Of a stretch of DNA of 55,273 nucleotides, positions 43,744 to 52,428 are shown piece after piece. The notes below the pieces were generated by a model. It saw only the letters and a program-made list of their open reading frames with translations, was not told the DNA's origin and ran no database searches. The DNA comes from an uncultured Pelagibacteraceae bacterium (GTDB taxonomy: Bacteria > Pseudomonadota > Alphaproteobacteria > Pelagibacterales > Pelagibacteraceae). Every line of letters starts with the position of its first letter. Position 1 is the first letter of the stretch. The position numbers and the translations under genes were made by a program. The stretch spans positions 1-55,273 of the forward strand of contig CACOMK010000004.1 of NCBI GenBank assembly GCA_902628305.1. Reading direction: 5' to 3'.

Positions 43744-45330
43744 ATGGAATTATTAGAAAAAATTCAAATTTTAAAAAATCACTTTAATGTTAAAAATTAT
43801 AAAAAGGTTATTGATGGAGCAACAAAGTTATTAAGAAAAATTCCAAATAATGTTTATTTGCTTAATTTAACTGGTATGTCTTACCAAGGTTTGTCCCAGC
43901 ACGATAATTCTATAAAGTTATTTAAAGAGGCTTTAAAATATGGTCCCAATAACACTGCGGTACTAAATAATTATGCTAATTCAGTTAAAGCGATAGGAAA
44001 ACTTGAGCTCTCACAAGAGCTATACGAAAAAACAATAAAATTAGATCCTGGTTATGTAAATGCTTACAATAATTATGCTAATTTAAAAACACTGGTAAAT
44101 GACTATCAGGGAGCCATAAAGCTGTATTCAAAAGCTTTAGAATTATTGAAATCTAAACAAAATTCACCAAAAAACAGCATTGTTGGTATTTTATTTTCTT
44201 TGGCTGTAGCTTATCAAAGTGAAAATAAAATAGAAGAAACAAAAAAAATTATTAAAGAGATTTTTTTAATTGATCCGTTTCATGTTGGTGCAAATAAATT
44301 AATAACCTCGATAAAAAAATATTCCAAAGATGATCAGGAGTCTATGGAACATATTAAGAAAATGGAAGAACTTAATAATAAAATTGATATTAAAGATTAC
44401 GAGAATAAAGTTGATATATCTTATGCCCTTGGAAAGTCTTATGAGGATTTAAAAGAATTTAAAAAAGCTTTTTACCATTTAAATATTGCAAATGAATTAA
44501 AATTTAATGAAAAAGGATCAAATTTAGAGGCAGAAAAAAAAGCTATTAATAACATTATTAAAACATTCGAGGGTATTAATTTTAATATTCCAAACACACG
44601 GTCTTCAGTTAAGAAAATAATTTTTATTTTAGGAATGCCGCGATCAGGCACAACGTTAACAGAACAAATAATATCCTCTCACAATGAAGTTTACGGTGCT
44701 GGAGAATTAATTTATTTACAACAGGTTTTAAAAAAAAATTTTGTAAATGAATTTAAATATGACAAACAAAAAATAATTGAATATCAAAATTTAAACAAAA
44801 ATATAATATTTGATGAATATCTTGAATATTTTAATTTATATAATTTTAAAGAAAAAATCATTACAGATAAAGCTCCGCAAAACTTTAGACTTATTGGGTT
44901 TATAAAATTATTTTTTCCAAACGCTAAAGTAATTCATTGTTTTAGAAATTCTAAAGATAATTGCTTATCATTATTTAAAAATAGTTTTGCATCAAACACA
45001 ATGAATTGGACCAATAAAGCTGAAGATATTGCAGAATATTACAATTTATATATTAAAATAATGAATTTTTGGAAAAAAAAATTACCAAATTATATTTATG
45101 ATGTTGAGTATGAAAAACTTGTAAATGAAAAGGAAGATCAGATTAAAAAAATTATCAATTTTTGTGGATTAGAATGGGATGAAAAATGTTTGAGACCACA
45201 TATAAATAGTAAAACGCCTATAAAAACCGTTAGTATATCGCAGGCAAGACAGCCGATATACAAAACTTCACTAAATAGTAGTGATAATTATAATGAATAT
45301 TTGGATAAAATGTATAGCATTTTAAATTAA
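43744..45330 (+). CDS. TPR-sulfotransferase fusion protein
   Basis: This protein of about 528 residues combines N-terminal tetratricopeptide repeats (about residues 20-150, with repeated 'A..L...N...LNN.AN' patterns such as 'NNTAVLNNYANSVKAIGKLELS', in part) and a C-terminal PAPS-dependent sulfotransferase domain. The PAPS 5'-phosphosulfate loop is 'FILGMPRSGTTLTEQIISS', with GMPRSGTT at about 297-304, and the 3'-phosphate loop is in 'VIHCFRNSKDNCLSLF'. I chose ATG 43744 over GTG 43741. It is inserted between rho and mnmE. The acceptor (glycan, peptide or lipid) is unknown. Confidence 0.9.
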   Translation: MELLEKIQILKNHFNVKNYKKVIDGATKLLRKIPNNVYLLNLTGMSYQGLSQHDNSIKLFKEALKYGPNNTAVLNNYANSVKAIGKLELSQELYEKTIKLDPGYVNAYNNYANLKTLVNDYQGAIKLYSKALELLKSKQNSPKNSIVGILFSLAVAYQSENKIEETKKIIKEIFLIDPFHVGANKLITSIKKYSKDDQESMEHIKKMEELNNKIDIKDYENKVDISYALGKSYEDLKEFKKAFYHLNIANELKFNEKGSNLEAEKKAINNIIKTFEGINFNIPNTRSSVKKIIFILGMPRSGTTLTEQIISSHNEVYGAGELIYLQQVLKKNFVNEFKYDKQKIIEYQNLNKNIIFDEYLEYFNLYNFKEKIITDKAPQNFRLIGFIKLFFPNAKVIHCFRNSKDNCLSLFKNSFASNTMNWTNKAEDIAEYYNLYIKIMNFWKKKLPNYIYDVEYEKLVNEKEDQIKKIINFCGLEWDEKCLRPHINSKTPIKTVSISQARQPIYKTSLNSSDNYNEYLDKMYSILN

Positions 45331-45368
45331 AAATATTTTTTATAAATTTTTTAAATTCAAATTTAATT

Positions 45369-46700
45369 ATGACTATTTTTGCTCTTTCAACAGGTCCAGG
45401 TACTTCTGGAATAGCTGTAGTAAGGATCTCAGGACCAGATACAGAAAAAATAATTAAATTATTAACATTGAAAAATTTGCCTAAGCCTCGAAAGGCAACT
45501 CTAAGAAAATTCAATAAAATCAATACTTCTGAGCTAATTGATGAGGGTATATTACTGTGGTTTCCTGGGCCTGAGAGCTATACAGGCGAGGATATGGCTG
45601 AAATTCATGTTCATGGCAGTAAAGCTGTCATAGAGTCCTTGCACTCTTCTATTATAAATATAGAAAATTGTAGATTAGCTGAACCAGGCGAATTCACAAA
45701 ACTTGCATTTCTAAATGGTAAAATAAATTTATTAAAAGCTGAAAGTATTGCTGATTTGATTTCATCTGAAACTGAGATTCAAAGGCAACAAGCAATAAAA
45801 ATCATGAATGGAAAATCAGCAGATCAATTTAATTTTCTTAGAGAAAAACTTTTAAAAATTTTATCTCATGTTGAAGCTAAAATTGACTTTCCAGATGAAG
45901 ATTTGCCAAATAATATTTTAGATGAAATTAAAAATAGTTTAGATGAAGTTATTAACAATATAAAAAAAATTTTAAACGACCAGAAAGTTGGAGAAAGAAT
46001 ACGAGAAGGTTTTAAAATCGCCATACTTGGACCTACTAATGCTGGTAAATCTAGTTTGATTAATCATTTATCCAATAGAGATGTTGCAATTGTTTCAGAG
46101 ATAGCTGGCACAACTCGAGACGTAATAGAAACTCATCTCAATATAGATGGTTATCCAGTAATAATATCTGATACAGCAGGAATAAGAGACTCGAAAGACG
46201 AGATAGAAAAGAAAGGCATTAAATTAACCTTAGATAGAGCAGAAGAGGCAGATTTAAAGCTTGTTGTAGTTGATGCAAAAAGCCCACATTTTACTGATGT
46301 TTTGAAGGGTTTATTAGATGAGAATGCTATTTTAGTTATAAATAAGTCTGACCTTTTAGAAAAAGATATTAATCCAGAAATTAAAAAAACAAATCATGTT
46401 TTAATCTCAATTAAAGAAAATAAAAATATAGAAGAATTAATATTAAAAATAAAAAATAATTTAAAAAATAAATTTTTTACAAGTGATGATATTTTAATTA
46501 CAAGAGAGAGACACAGACAACATCTGCAACAGTGTTTGGATCATTTAAAAAATTTCAATCAAAAAAAAGAAATCGAAGATTTTGATAAAGCCGCAGAAGA
46601 TTTAAGATTAGCTACTAGACATTTAGGTATGATTGTTGGAAAAGTCGATGTTGAGGAAATATTAGGTAGTATTTTCAACGATTTTTGTATCGGTAAATAA
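45369..46700 (+). CDS. mnmE: tRNA uridine-5-carboxymethylaminomethyl GTPase
   Basis: MnmE with MnmG modifies U34 of certain tRNAs. The 443-residue protein has the N-terminal THF-binding domain ('TIFALSTGPGTSGIAVVRISG', in part, 'YTGEDMAEIHVHGS'), the GTPase domain with G1 'GPTNAGKSSLIN', G3 'DTAGIRDS', G4 'NKSD', and the C-terminal catalytic 'FCIGK'. It lies 38 bases after the sulfotransferase gene and before mnmG, as usual. Confidence 0.98.
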   Translation: MTIFALSTGPGTSGIAVVRISGPDTEKIIKLLTLKNLPKPRKATLRKFNKINTSELIDEGILLWFPGPESYTGEDMAEIHVHGSKAVIESLHSSIINIENCRLAEPGEFTKLAFLNGKINLLKAESIADLISSETEIQRQQAIKIMNGKSADQFNFLREKLLKILSHVEAKIDFPDEDLPNNILDEIKNSLDEVINNIKKILNDQKVGERIREGFKIAILGPTNAGKSSLINHLSNRDVAIVSEIAGTTRDVIETHLNIDGYPVIISDTAGIRDSKDEIEKKGIKLTLDRAEEADLKLVVVDAKSPHFTDVLKGLLDENAILVINKSDLLEKDINPEIKKTNHVLISIKENKNIEELILKIKNNLKNKFFTSDDILITRERHRQHLQQCLDHLKNFNQKKEIEDFDKAAEDLRLATRHLGMIVGKVDVEEILGSIFNDFCIGK

Positions 46701-46706
46701 TACACC

Positions 46707-46741
46707 TTTTTAGCAGGTTTTTTGCATTTTTTTGCTAAAAA
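46707..46741 (+). terminator. Weak terminator-like inverted repeat between mnmE and mnmG
   Basis: TTTTTAGCA (46707-46715) and TGCTAAAAA (46733-46741) form a 9-bp stem around a 17-base T-rich loop. It could be an attenuator or terminator, but no clear T-run follows. The rest of the 117-base spacer looks like ordinary promoter DNA. Confidence 0.35.
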
Positions 46742-46817
46742 ACGTTGATAATACTAGCTTATTTACAAAAAAATAAGCCTATCTTGTAAATTATTTAATC
46801 GCCTATAAATTTGGTTT

Positions 46818-48689
46818 ATGAAAAAAGATTTTTCGTTTGATGTAGTTGTAATTGGAGGTGGTCATGCTGGATGTGAAGCTGCTGCAGCTTCTGCTCGTCT
46901 TGGAGTGAACACTGCCCTATTTACTCATAAAGTAGAAACCATAGGTGAGATGTCTTGTAACCCGGCAATAGGAGGGCTAGGCAAAGGTCATTTGGTTAGA
47001 GAAATAGATGCCCTTGATGGTGTTATGGGAGATGTAGCAGACAAATCAGGTATACAATTTAGATTGTTAAATAGAAGTAGAGGCCCAGCAGTCAGAGGTC
47101 CAAGAACTCAATCTGATAGATCATTATATCGAAAATATATGCAAAAAAAATTGCTAAACTATTGTAATTTAAGCGTTTTTTCTGATCCTGTAATTAAGTT
47201 TATTTTTGACAAAAATTCGATAAGTGGATTTGAAACTAAAGAAGGTAAGAAAGTTCTATCTAATAAGATAATACTCACAACAGGCACTTTTTTAAATGGT
47301 TTGATACATATAGGTGATGAAAGAACTCCTGCTGGCAGATACGATGAAAAACCTTCTACAGGTTTAAGTGAGCAATTAGCTAAATATGATTTTAAAATTG
47401 GAAGATTGAAAACTGGAACACCACCAAGGTTAGATGCAAGGACAATTAATTTTGAAAACTTAGAAGAACAATTTGCGGATGACGATCCTTATTTTTTTTC
47501 ATTCTTAACAAAAAAAAATTTAAACAAACAAGTGTCATGTCGTATGACATACACAAATGAAAAGGTTCATAAGATTATAGAAAAGAATTTATCTAGGAGT
47601 GCAATGTACTCAGGCAGTATAAAAGGAGTAGGACCAAGATATTGTCCATCTATAGAAGATAAGATAGTAAAATTTTCAGATAAAGCTCGCCACCAGATAT
47701 TTTTAGAACCAGAGGGTCTAAATGATCACACAATTTACCCAAATGGCATCTCCACATCACTTCCTGCTGAGATTCAACAAGAAATATGTAATAATATCAA
47801 CGGTTTAAATAATGTTGTTATACTTAGACCAGGATATGCAATAGAATATGACTATATAGATCCACGTGAACTATTCTTAACGCTTGAAACCAAGAAGATA
47901 AGTAACCTTTATCTTGCCGGTCAGATTAACGGAACAACAGGGTATGAGGAAGCTGCAGCACAAGGCCTAATAGCAGGAGTAAATGCTGCCTTGTCTGTTA
48001 AAAAATTAGAACCATTCATACTTGATAGGTCAGACGCCTACATTGGAGTAATGATAGATGATTTAGTGACTAAAGGAGTAGCCGAACCATACAGAATGTT
48101 TACATCAAGAGCAGAATATAGATTGAGTTTGAGATCTGATAATGCTGATCAAAGATTAACTGATAAGGGAATAGAGATTGGTTTAATAGGTGAGGTAAGA
48201 AAAGAAATATATTTGAATAAACATGAGCAAATTAAACTAATTAATATAAAAATGGGAAAATCAAAGATTTCACCATCTAAAGCTGAAAAATTTGGAATTA
48301 AAATAGCAAAAGACGGAATATTGAGATCCTCTAATGATGTTTTAACCCAAAAAGGTGTGAATATGAAAAAAATTAGAGAAATATGGCCTGATATCCCTTT
48401 TTTTAGCAATGAAATTGACGAGCAAGTGGAAATTAACGCTCATTACAGCGGGTATTTAAAGAAGCAAAAAGCTGATATTTTAGCATTTAAGAGGGATGAA
48501 AACCTAATTATTCCTGATAAAATCAATTATGATAGTCTTTCAGGTTTGTCTAATGAGGTAAAAGCAAAATTTAGAAAAATAAAGCCTAAAACAATGGGTC
48601 AAGCATTAAGAATTGACGGAATTACTCCAGCAGCTGTATATATTTTGTTGTCACATGTCAAAAGAAAGTCTATTAAGCATATAGCTTAA
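46818..48689 (+). CDS. mnmG: tRNA uridine-5-carboxymethylaminomethyl enzyme, FAD subunit
   Basis: MnmG (GidA) is the FAD partner of MnmE. The 623-residue protein begins '[22 protein letters not shown]', in part, the dinucleotide-binding motif, then '[20 protein letters not shown]', in part, with the catalytic Cys, '[16 protein letters not shown]', '[11 protein letters not shown]', '[16 protein letters not shown]' and '[20 protein letters not shown]', in part. Its stop codon shares a base with the rsmG start. Confidence 0.99.
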   Translation: MKKDFSFDVVVIGGGHAGCEAAAASARLGVNTALFTHKVETIGEMSCNPAIGGLGKGHLVREIDALDGVMGDVADKSGIQFRLLNRSRGPAVRGPRTQSDRSLYRKYMQKKLLNYCNLSVFSDPVIKFIFDKNSISGFETKEGKKVLSNKIILTTGTFLNGLIHIGDERTPAGRYDEKPSTGLSEQLAKYDFKIGRLKTGTPPRLDARTINFENLEEQFADDDPYFFSFLTKKNLNKQVSCRMTYTNEKVHKIIEKNLSRSAMYSGSIKGVGPRYCPSIEDKIVKFSDKARHQIFLEPEGLNDHTIYPNGISTSLPAEIQQEICNNINGLNNVVILRPGYAIEYDYIDPRELFLTLETKKISNLYLAGQINGTTGYEEAAAQGLIAGVNAALSVKKLEPFILDRSDAYIGVMIDDLVTKGVAEPYRMFTSRAEYRLSLRSDNADQRLTDKGIEIGLIGEVRKEIYLNKHEQIKLINIKMGKSKISPSKAEKFGIKIAKDGILRSSNDVLTQKGVNMKKIREIWPDIPFFSNEIDEQVEINAHYSGYLKKQKADILAFKRDENLIIPDKINYDSLSGLSNEVKAKFRKIKPKTMGQALRIDGITPAAVYILLSHVKRKSIKHIA

Positions 48690-49333
48690 TGGATCAGGAA
48701 ATTTTAAATTTTTATTCTAGAATCAACCACTTAAATGTTTCACGTGAAACATTTTTGGACTTTGAAAACTATATATCGATGATTCTTGAAAAAAATAAAA
48801 AAATCAACATAATCAGTCAAAAAACAGCATCAAAACAGACCATAATTGACCGTCATATATTAGATTCTGCACAAATTATTGATTTTGTTGACTTAAATAG
48901 CAATACAACCACAGATATAGGTTCAGGAGGTGGCATGCCCGGGATAATAGTGGCAATTATGTTAAAAAATATGAAAAATACTATGAATGTACACCTTTAT
49001 GAAAAAAGCTACCATAAAAGCCATTTTTTAAGAGAAGTTTCAGAAAAATTAAATTTAAATACAAAGATTTTTCAAAAAAATATTTTTGAAATAAAAAATT
49101 TAGAAACTGGAACGATAATGTCGAGAGCTTTCAAACCAATGCCAGTTGTTTTAGATTTGGTGTATAAAAATTTTTCAAAATATAAAAATTTAATTTTTTT
49201 TATGGGGAAAAATGGAAAAAAAATTTTTGAAAATTCAAAAAAAAAATGGGACTTAGATTATATAGAAAAAAAAAGTTTAACAAATGGAGACTCATTTTTA
49301 ATAAATATTAAAAAATTTAAAAAAAAAAATTAA
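48689..49333 (+). CDS. rsmG: 16S rRNA (guanine-N7) methyltransferase
   Basis: RsmG (GidB) methylates G527 of 16S rRNA using SAM. The 214-residue protein has 'NIISQKTASKQTIIDRHILDS', in part, the SAM motif 'DIGSGGGMPGIIVAI' and 'TIMSRAFKPM'. Its early codons (Asn-Val-Ser-Arg-Glu-Thr) also carry the parS site. The C-terminus is Lys/Asn-rich and diverged. Confidence 0.96.
   Translation: MDQEILNFYSRINHLNVSRETFLDFENYISMILEKNKKINIISQKTASKQTIIDRHILDSAQIIDFVDLNSNTTTDIGSGGGMPGIIVAIMLKNMKNTMNVHLYEKSYHKSHFLREVSEKLNLNTKIFQKNIFEIKNLETGTIMSRAFKPMPVVLDLVYKNFSKYKNLIFFMGKNGKKIFENSKKKWDLDYIEKKSLTNGDSFLINIKKFKKKN
48736..48751. promoter_or_regulatory. parS centromere site inside rsmG
   Basis: TGTTTCACGTGAAACA is a perfect 16-bp palindrome identical to the canonical ParB-binding parS sequence. 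It lies within the rsmG coding region, about 600 bases before parA and 9 kb from the presumed oriC. I saw no second perfect copy when reading the window. Confidence 0.95.
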
Positions 49334-49353
49334 AAGGCTTGTAAAAAAAATAA

Positions 49354-50148
49354 ATGCAAATTATTTCAGTCATAAATCAAAAGGGTGGGGTCGGAAAAAC
49401 TACTACAGTGATAAATCTTGCGGCAGGGTTATCTCAAATAGATAAAAAAATTTTAGTTATTGACCTAGACCCACAAGGCAATGCCACCACAGGTCTGGGA
49501 TTATCTAATATAGATAACTCAAGTGATACAATTTATGGGGTATTGAATGGTACTAGGGAAATCAATGAGGTAATTAAAAAAACACAGTTTGAAAATTTAG
49601 ATATTATTACATCAAATGTAGATTTATCAGGCTTAGAGGTAGAGACGGCTGATGATAGAAACAGGGCCTTTATACTTAAGACTAAATTAGCCCTATATTT
49701 AAACAATTCTAGAGGACTATATGATTATATCTTGATCGACTGCCCACCCTCTTTGAGTTTATTGACCGTAATGGCTCTAGTGTGTTCCAACTCACTTTTG
49801 GTACCACTTCAGACTGAATTCTTTGCTTTAGAGGGTTTAACGCAACTAATGAAAACAATCGAAAGAATAAAAGTAAGTTTAAATCCAGATTTGAAAATCA
49901 GAGGCATACTGTTAACCATGTATGATAAAAGAAATAAGCTCTCATCACAAGTAGAGAAAGAAGCAAGGGATTATTTTAGTGAAAAAGTTTACTCAACTGT
50001 CATACCAAGGAATGTCAGATTATCAGAAGCACCCTCCCACGGTATGCCGGTATTGATCTATGACAAGTCATGTCCTGGTAGTAAATCTTACTTTAGTTTT
50101 ACCAATGAATTTATGAATCAAGAATCAACAATCGGTAGTGCTGCGTAA
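49354..50148 (+). CDS. parA: Chromosome partitioning ATPase ParA (Soj)
   Basis: ParA is the DNA-bound ATPase that moves ParB-parS complexes after replication. The 264-residue protein has the deviant Walker A 'NQKGGVGKTTTVINLA' (residues 8-23), 'VLVIDLDPQGNATTGLG', in slightly changed form, and Walker B 'YILIDCPPSLSLLT'. It lies 20 bases after rsmG, and parB starts in its stop codon. Confidence 0.98.
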   Translation: MQIISVINQKGGVGKTTTVINLAAGLSQIDKKILVIDLDPQGNATTGLGLSNIDNSSDTIYGVLNGTREINEVIKKTQFENLDIITSNVDLSGLEVETADDRNRAFILKTKLALYLNNSRGLYDYILIDCPPSLSLLTVMALVCSNSLLVPLQTEFFALEGLTQLMKTIERIKVSLNPDLKIRGILLTMYDKRNKLSSQVEKEARDYFSEKVYSTVIPRNVRLSEAPSHGMPVLIYDKSCPGSKSYFSFTNEFMNQESTIGSAA

Positions 50149-50990
50149 TGGATAAAATTAAAAAAGGGCTGGGTAGAGGATTGTCGTCATTGATTGGTGA
50201 GACAAAAATTGAACCTCAAAAAAATCACGTATCAATTAGTGATCTGGTTCCAAACAGGTATCAACCAAGAAAAATATTTGATGAAGCTAGTTTAGAAGAT
50301 CTAACAAATTCAATCAAAGAAAGAGGAATGATTCAGCCTATAATCGTTAGAAAATCAAACGATGATAGATCAAAGTTTGAAATAATTGCTGGCGAGAGAA
50401 GATGGCTTGCAGCTCAAAAAGCTGGTTTGCATGTTGTGCCAGTTGTTATAACAGAAGCTGACGATTTAAAATCTTTAGAATTTGCAATCATTGAAAACGT
50501 ACAGCGACACGATTTAAATCCACTTGAGGAAGCTCAGGGGTATAAAAAATTGATAGAAGATTTCTCATATGATCAAGAAAAAGTATCTAAATTTATTGGT
50601 AAAAGTAGAAGTCATATTACAAATTCTTTGAGACTTTTAAATCTACCCGATGATGTAGTAAAATTAATCGAAACTCAAAAATTAACCGCTGGTCATGCAA
50701 AAATTTTGGTTGGTCTTAATAATGCCAGTTTCGTTGCAGGTAAAATAATTGAGAAAAAACTTTCTGTTAGACAAGCAGAAAATTTTGTCAAAATTTTTAA
50801 AAATAAAAAACAAAAATTAAATAAATCTAAAGATACCAATATCATCGCTCTTGAATTATCCATCTCAAATAAAATTGGTTTGAATGTTGATATTAAAAAT
50901 AATAAGAGAAATAAAGGTAAAATAGCATTTGAATACAAAGATTTAGATCAGCTAAACAAAATTATAGATGCAATTAAATCTAATTATTAG
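50148..50990 (+). CDS. parB: Chromosome partitioning protein ParB (Spo0J)
   Basis: ParB binds parS and spreads using its CTPase domain. The 280-residue protein starts 'KKGLGRGLSSLIGE', has 'PNRYQPRKIFDEASLEDL', the CTP-binding 'IAGERRWLAAQKAGL' and 'ENVQRHDLNPLEEA', the helix-turn-helix 'VSKFIGKSRSHITNSLRLLNL', in part, and a C-terminal dimerisation region. Its last 11 bases overlap convergent holA. Confidence 0.98.
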   Translation: MDKIKKGLGRGLSSLIGETKIEPQKNHVSISDLVPNRYQPRKIFDEASLEDLTNSIKERGMIQPIIVRKSNDDRSKFEIIAGERRWLAAQKAGLHVVPVVITEADDLKSLEFAIIENVQRHDLNPLEEAQGYKKLIEDFSYDQEKVSKFIGKSRSHITNSLRLLNLPDDVVKLIETQKLTAGHAKILVGLNNASFVAGKIIEKKLSVRQAENFVKIFKNKKQKLNKSKDTNIIALELSISNKIGLNVDIKNNKRNKGKIAFEYKDLDQLNKIIDAIKSNY

Positions 50991-51975
50991 ATTTTTTATA
51001 AGTTGATACTTCAATGATAAAATCTCTAATTAAATTAATTGAGTTGCTTAGATTTTTTTTAATTAAGAGTTCAATCTCAAATAATTTATATATAATTTTT
51101 CTAATATCTTGAGATTTCCATTTATTTAATTGCATCTTTGTAATTTCTTTGTCCTTCCAGAAAATTGGTGGTTTTGCAGAAGATATCGTGAGATCAATAT
51201 TTTTATTTTTTTCAAACATCTCAGACAACGATAGAATTTTTTTTAACTTATTTAAAAATATTCTCGTTATCAAAATAGAATCTTCATTATTAAAGTTGTT
51301 TTCATTTAATATTTTTATAATTTTTTTTTTATTTTTTGTTAAACAATTATCTATCAGTTCTGAAATACTAAAATCTTCCACCAAATTAATTAATTTTAAA
51401 ATATTATCTGAAGAAATTTTTTTCCCATTTTTAGAAAAAAATTTTATTTTTTCTAATTCGTTAAAAAGAGCCACTCTATCTCCACTCGTTTTATTAATTA
51501 TTAAATTAACATTTTCTGGTGATATTGATATTTTTTGTTCCTTAAAAAAAGTTTCTGCTAATTTTGATAGAGTTTGTTCATTATCTGGATAAAAAGGAAT
51601 ACAGACATATTTTTTATTTTTTTCAAAATAATTTCTTAACTTTGACTTTTTTTCTAAATTATCCGAATTAAGAATAATTACTAGATCACTAATATCTTTC
51701 TCATTTAAACTTAAAATTATTTCAAGTATTTTATCTGTTGCTCTTTTAATGACTACAATTTTCTCACTTTCAAAAAGTGATTTTGAAACGAGATCCTCAA
51801 TAAAGTTATTTGAGTTGTCTAATACAGTTTTTTCATCATAATTATATATTATATCCTTTGTATTTATAAGCTTTATGATTGTTTCTTTTTTTAAACCCTC
51901 GTTTTTTCCATATAATAAAATGAATTTATTTTTTTTTAAGTCTATTTTTTTTAATTCGAAATTTTTAATAATCAT
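50980..51975 (-). CDS. holA: DNA polymerase III delta subunit
   Basis: HolA opens the sliding clamp during loading. The 331-residue protein has low conservation typical of the family, but 'FILLYGKNEGLKKETI' near the start, 'EKIVVIKRATDKILEIIL', 'INKTSGDRVALFNELEKI' and the C-terminal helical collar domain fit. Position downstream of leuS-lptE confirms it. It lies directly after lptE with no gap. Confidence 0.92.
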   Translation of the reverse strand: MIIKNFELKKIDLKKNKFILLYGKNEGLKKETIIKLINTKDIIYNYDEKTVLDNSNNFIEDLVSKSLFESEKIVVIKRATDKILEIILSLNEKDISDLVIILNSDNLEKKSKLRNYFEKNKKYVCIPFYPDNEQTLSKLAETFFKEQKISISPENVNLIINKTSGDRVALFNELEKIKFFSKNGKKISSDNILKLINLVEDFSISELIDNCLTKNKKKIIKILNENNFNNEDSILITRIFLNKLKKILSLSEMFEKNKNIDLTISSAKPPIFWKDKEITKMQLNKWKSQDIRKIIYKLFEIELLIKKNLSNSINLIRDFIIEVSTYKKSNN

Positions 51976-52428
51976 TTAGTAATTTAGGTTAATTAATATT
52001 TCCTCAATTATTCTCTCAATTAAATTATTCTCTATTTTAATTTGATATTCCTTAAATTTAAACTTGTTTTCATCAATTTCATAAGAGAATTCTTTGTTAA
52101 TAGTTTTAGTTTTTAATATTTTTTTATTTTTATCTTTTATTAAAAAATTGACATTTACTATAGTTCTATACGATGTTACTTCACCTTTTGCATTTTTTGA
52201 CGTTTCGATTATTTCTTTCTTACTTTCAATAAACAATTTATTTAAGTTTTTATCATCCTTATCTAAGATAAAGGGAATTTCTGAAAAAATTTTTTCATTG
52301 ATTTTTTTGTTCCCAGTAAGCTTAACTTCATTTATCTTAAAAATGTCATTACTTTTTTCATTTTTATACAAGGGTTGATATCCACAAGATGTAATAAAAA
52401 ATACTATGAGGATAATTAATTTCTGCAT
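51976..52428 (-). CDS. lptE: LPS-assembly lipoprotein LptE
   Basis: LptE plugs the LptD barrel that inserts lipopolysaccharide into the outer membrane. The 150-residue protein has a lipoprotein signal peptide with lipobox 'FITSCGYQPLY' (Cys15), the 'CGYQPLY' start being typical. The rest is beta-strand-rich and diverged. The leuS-lptE-holA order is the standard one. Its start overlaps the leuS stop by one base. Confidence 0.9.
   Translation of the reverse strand: MQKLIILIVFFITSCGYQPLYKNEKSNDIFKINEVKLTGNKKINEKIFSEIPFILDKDDKNLNKLFIESKKEIIETSKNAKGEVTSYRTIVNVNFLIKDKNKKILKTKTINKEFSYEIDENKFKFKEYQIKIENNLIERIIEEILINLNY

Noticed and set aside
47874-47886. A second CACGTG core, CCACGTGAAC, in mnmG as another parS
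   Set aside because: Only the central core matches; the flanks differ from TGTTTCACGTGAAACA at most outer positions, so ParB binding is unlikely.
51149-51592. Plus-strand 147-residue open frame inside holA
   Set aside because: It is antisense to a conserved gene and its Phe/Ile-rich sequence reflects Lys/Asn codons on the other strand.
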